The position numbers and the translations under genes are program-made. A DNA stretch of 38,778 bases, from positions 1-38,778 of the forward strand of contig NZ_KZ559484.1 of the NCBI RefSeq assembly GCF_002850745.1, in the 5' to 3' direction. Under the pieces are notes generated by a model. It was not told the DNA's origin, ran no database searches, and worked only from the letters and a program-made list of their open reading frames with translations. The DNA is from Nonomuraea indica (GTDB taxonomy: Bacteria; Actinomycetota; Actinomycetes; Streptosporangiales; Streptosporangiaceae). Shown here piece after piece: positions 38,777 to 38,778 of the stretch; positions within the stretch are counted from its first letter, which is position 1, and every line of letters begins with the position of its first letter.

Positions 38777-38778
38777 CG

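Overview
The window is high-GC actinomycete chromosome. The base composition, GTG starts, many apparently leaderless genes, a mycobacterial-type FadE5, an E1-alpha/E1-beta/E2 operon and a Tat-dependent PhoX all fit this. A Streptosporangiaceae member such as Nonomuraea is the best guess, but no taxonomic marker lies inside the window. No tRNA, insertion sequence, prophage or CRISPR array was seen. The left edge (about 1-111) looks like the promoter and boxA-type leader of an rRNA operon transcribed leftward out of the window.

Layout. 369-8162: oligopeptidase B, an aldo/keto reductase, a large flippase-like membrane protein with a kinase-like middle domain (reverse strand), and a cytosolic molybdopterin oxidoreductase. 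8140-11714: a lipoprotein hydrolase diverging from a PadR repressor with a perfect dyad between them, then GNAT, VOC, membrane-protein and methyltransferase genes. 11818-15860: FadE5-type acyl-CoA dehydrogenase, a DUF6458 protein, a sigma factor/CU044_5270 pair and a Dabb protein. 15919-19596: a 2-oxoacid dehydrogenase operon (reverse strand). 19798-23690: purS, an RsbW-like ATPase, purQ and purL. 23789-27982: a membrane class III nucleotidyl cyclase, a Crp/Fnr regulator and an MFS exporter. 28012-30464: an accessory segment with an RHH/PemK toxin-antitoxin pair and a YbaB-like plus two-gene WXG-like cassette. 30549-34539: an ABC exporter and PhoX (reverse strand). 34671-38724: a sterol-carrier-like protein, a DUF4190 protein (reverse strand), purF and purM.

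How the genes fit together. purS, purQ, purL, purF and purM cover three steps of de novo purine synthesis but are split by about 12.5 kb of signalling, transport and accessory genes. The cyclase, Crp and MFS genes look like one cyclic-nucleotide module; the cyclase and Crp genes share the same leaderless promoter layout. The sigma factor and its membrane-anchored partner form a second signalling unit.

The regulatory DNA is unusually readable. There is a PadR-type ATGT-N8-ACAT operator, a PHO-box-like 11-nt repeat upstream of phoX, a MerR-type 19-bp-spacer promoter with an internal dyad in front of the ABC exporter, a dyad over the toxin-antitoxin promoter, and an inverted repeat that could bury the ribosome-binding site of the sigma gene. 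The best candidate for something poorly described is the YbaB/WXG-like cassette at 28772-30464.
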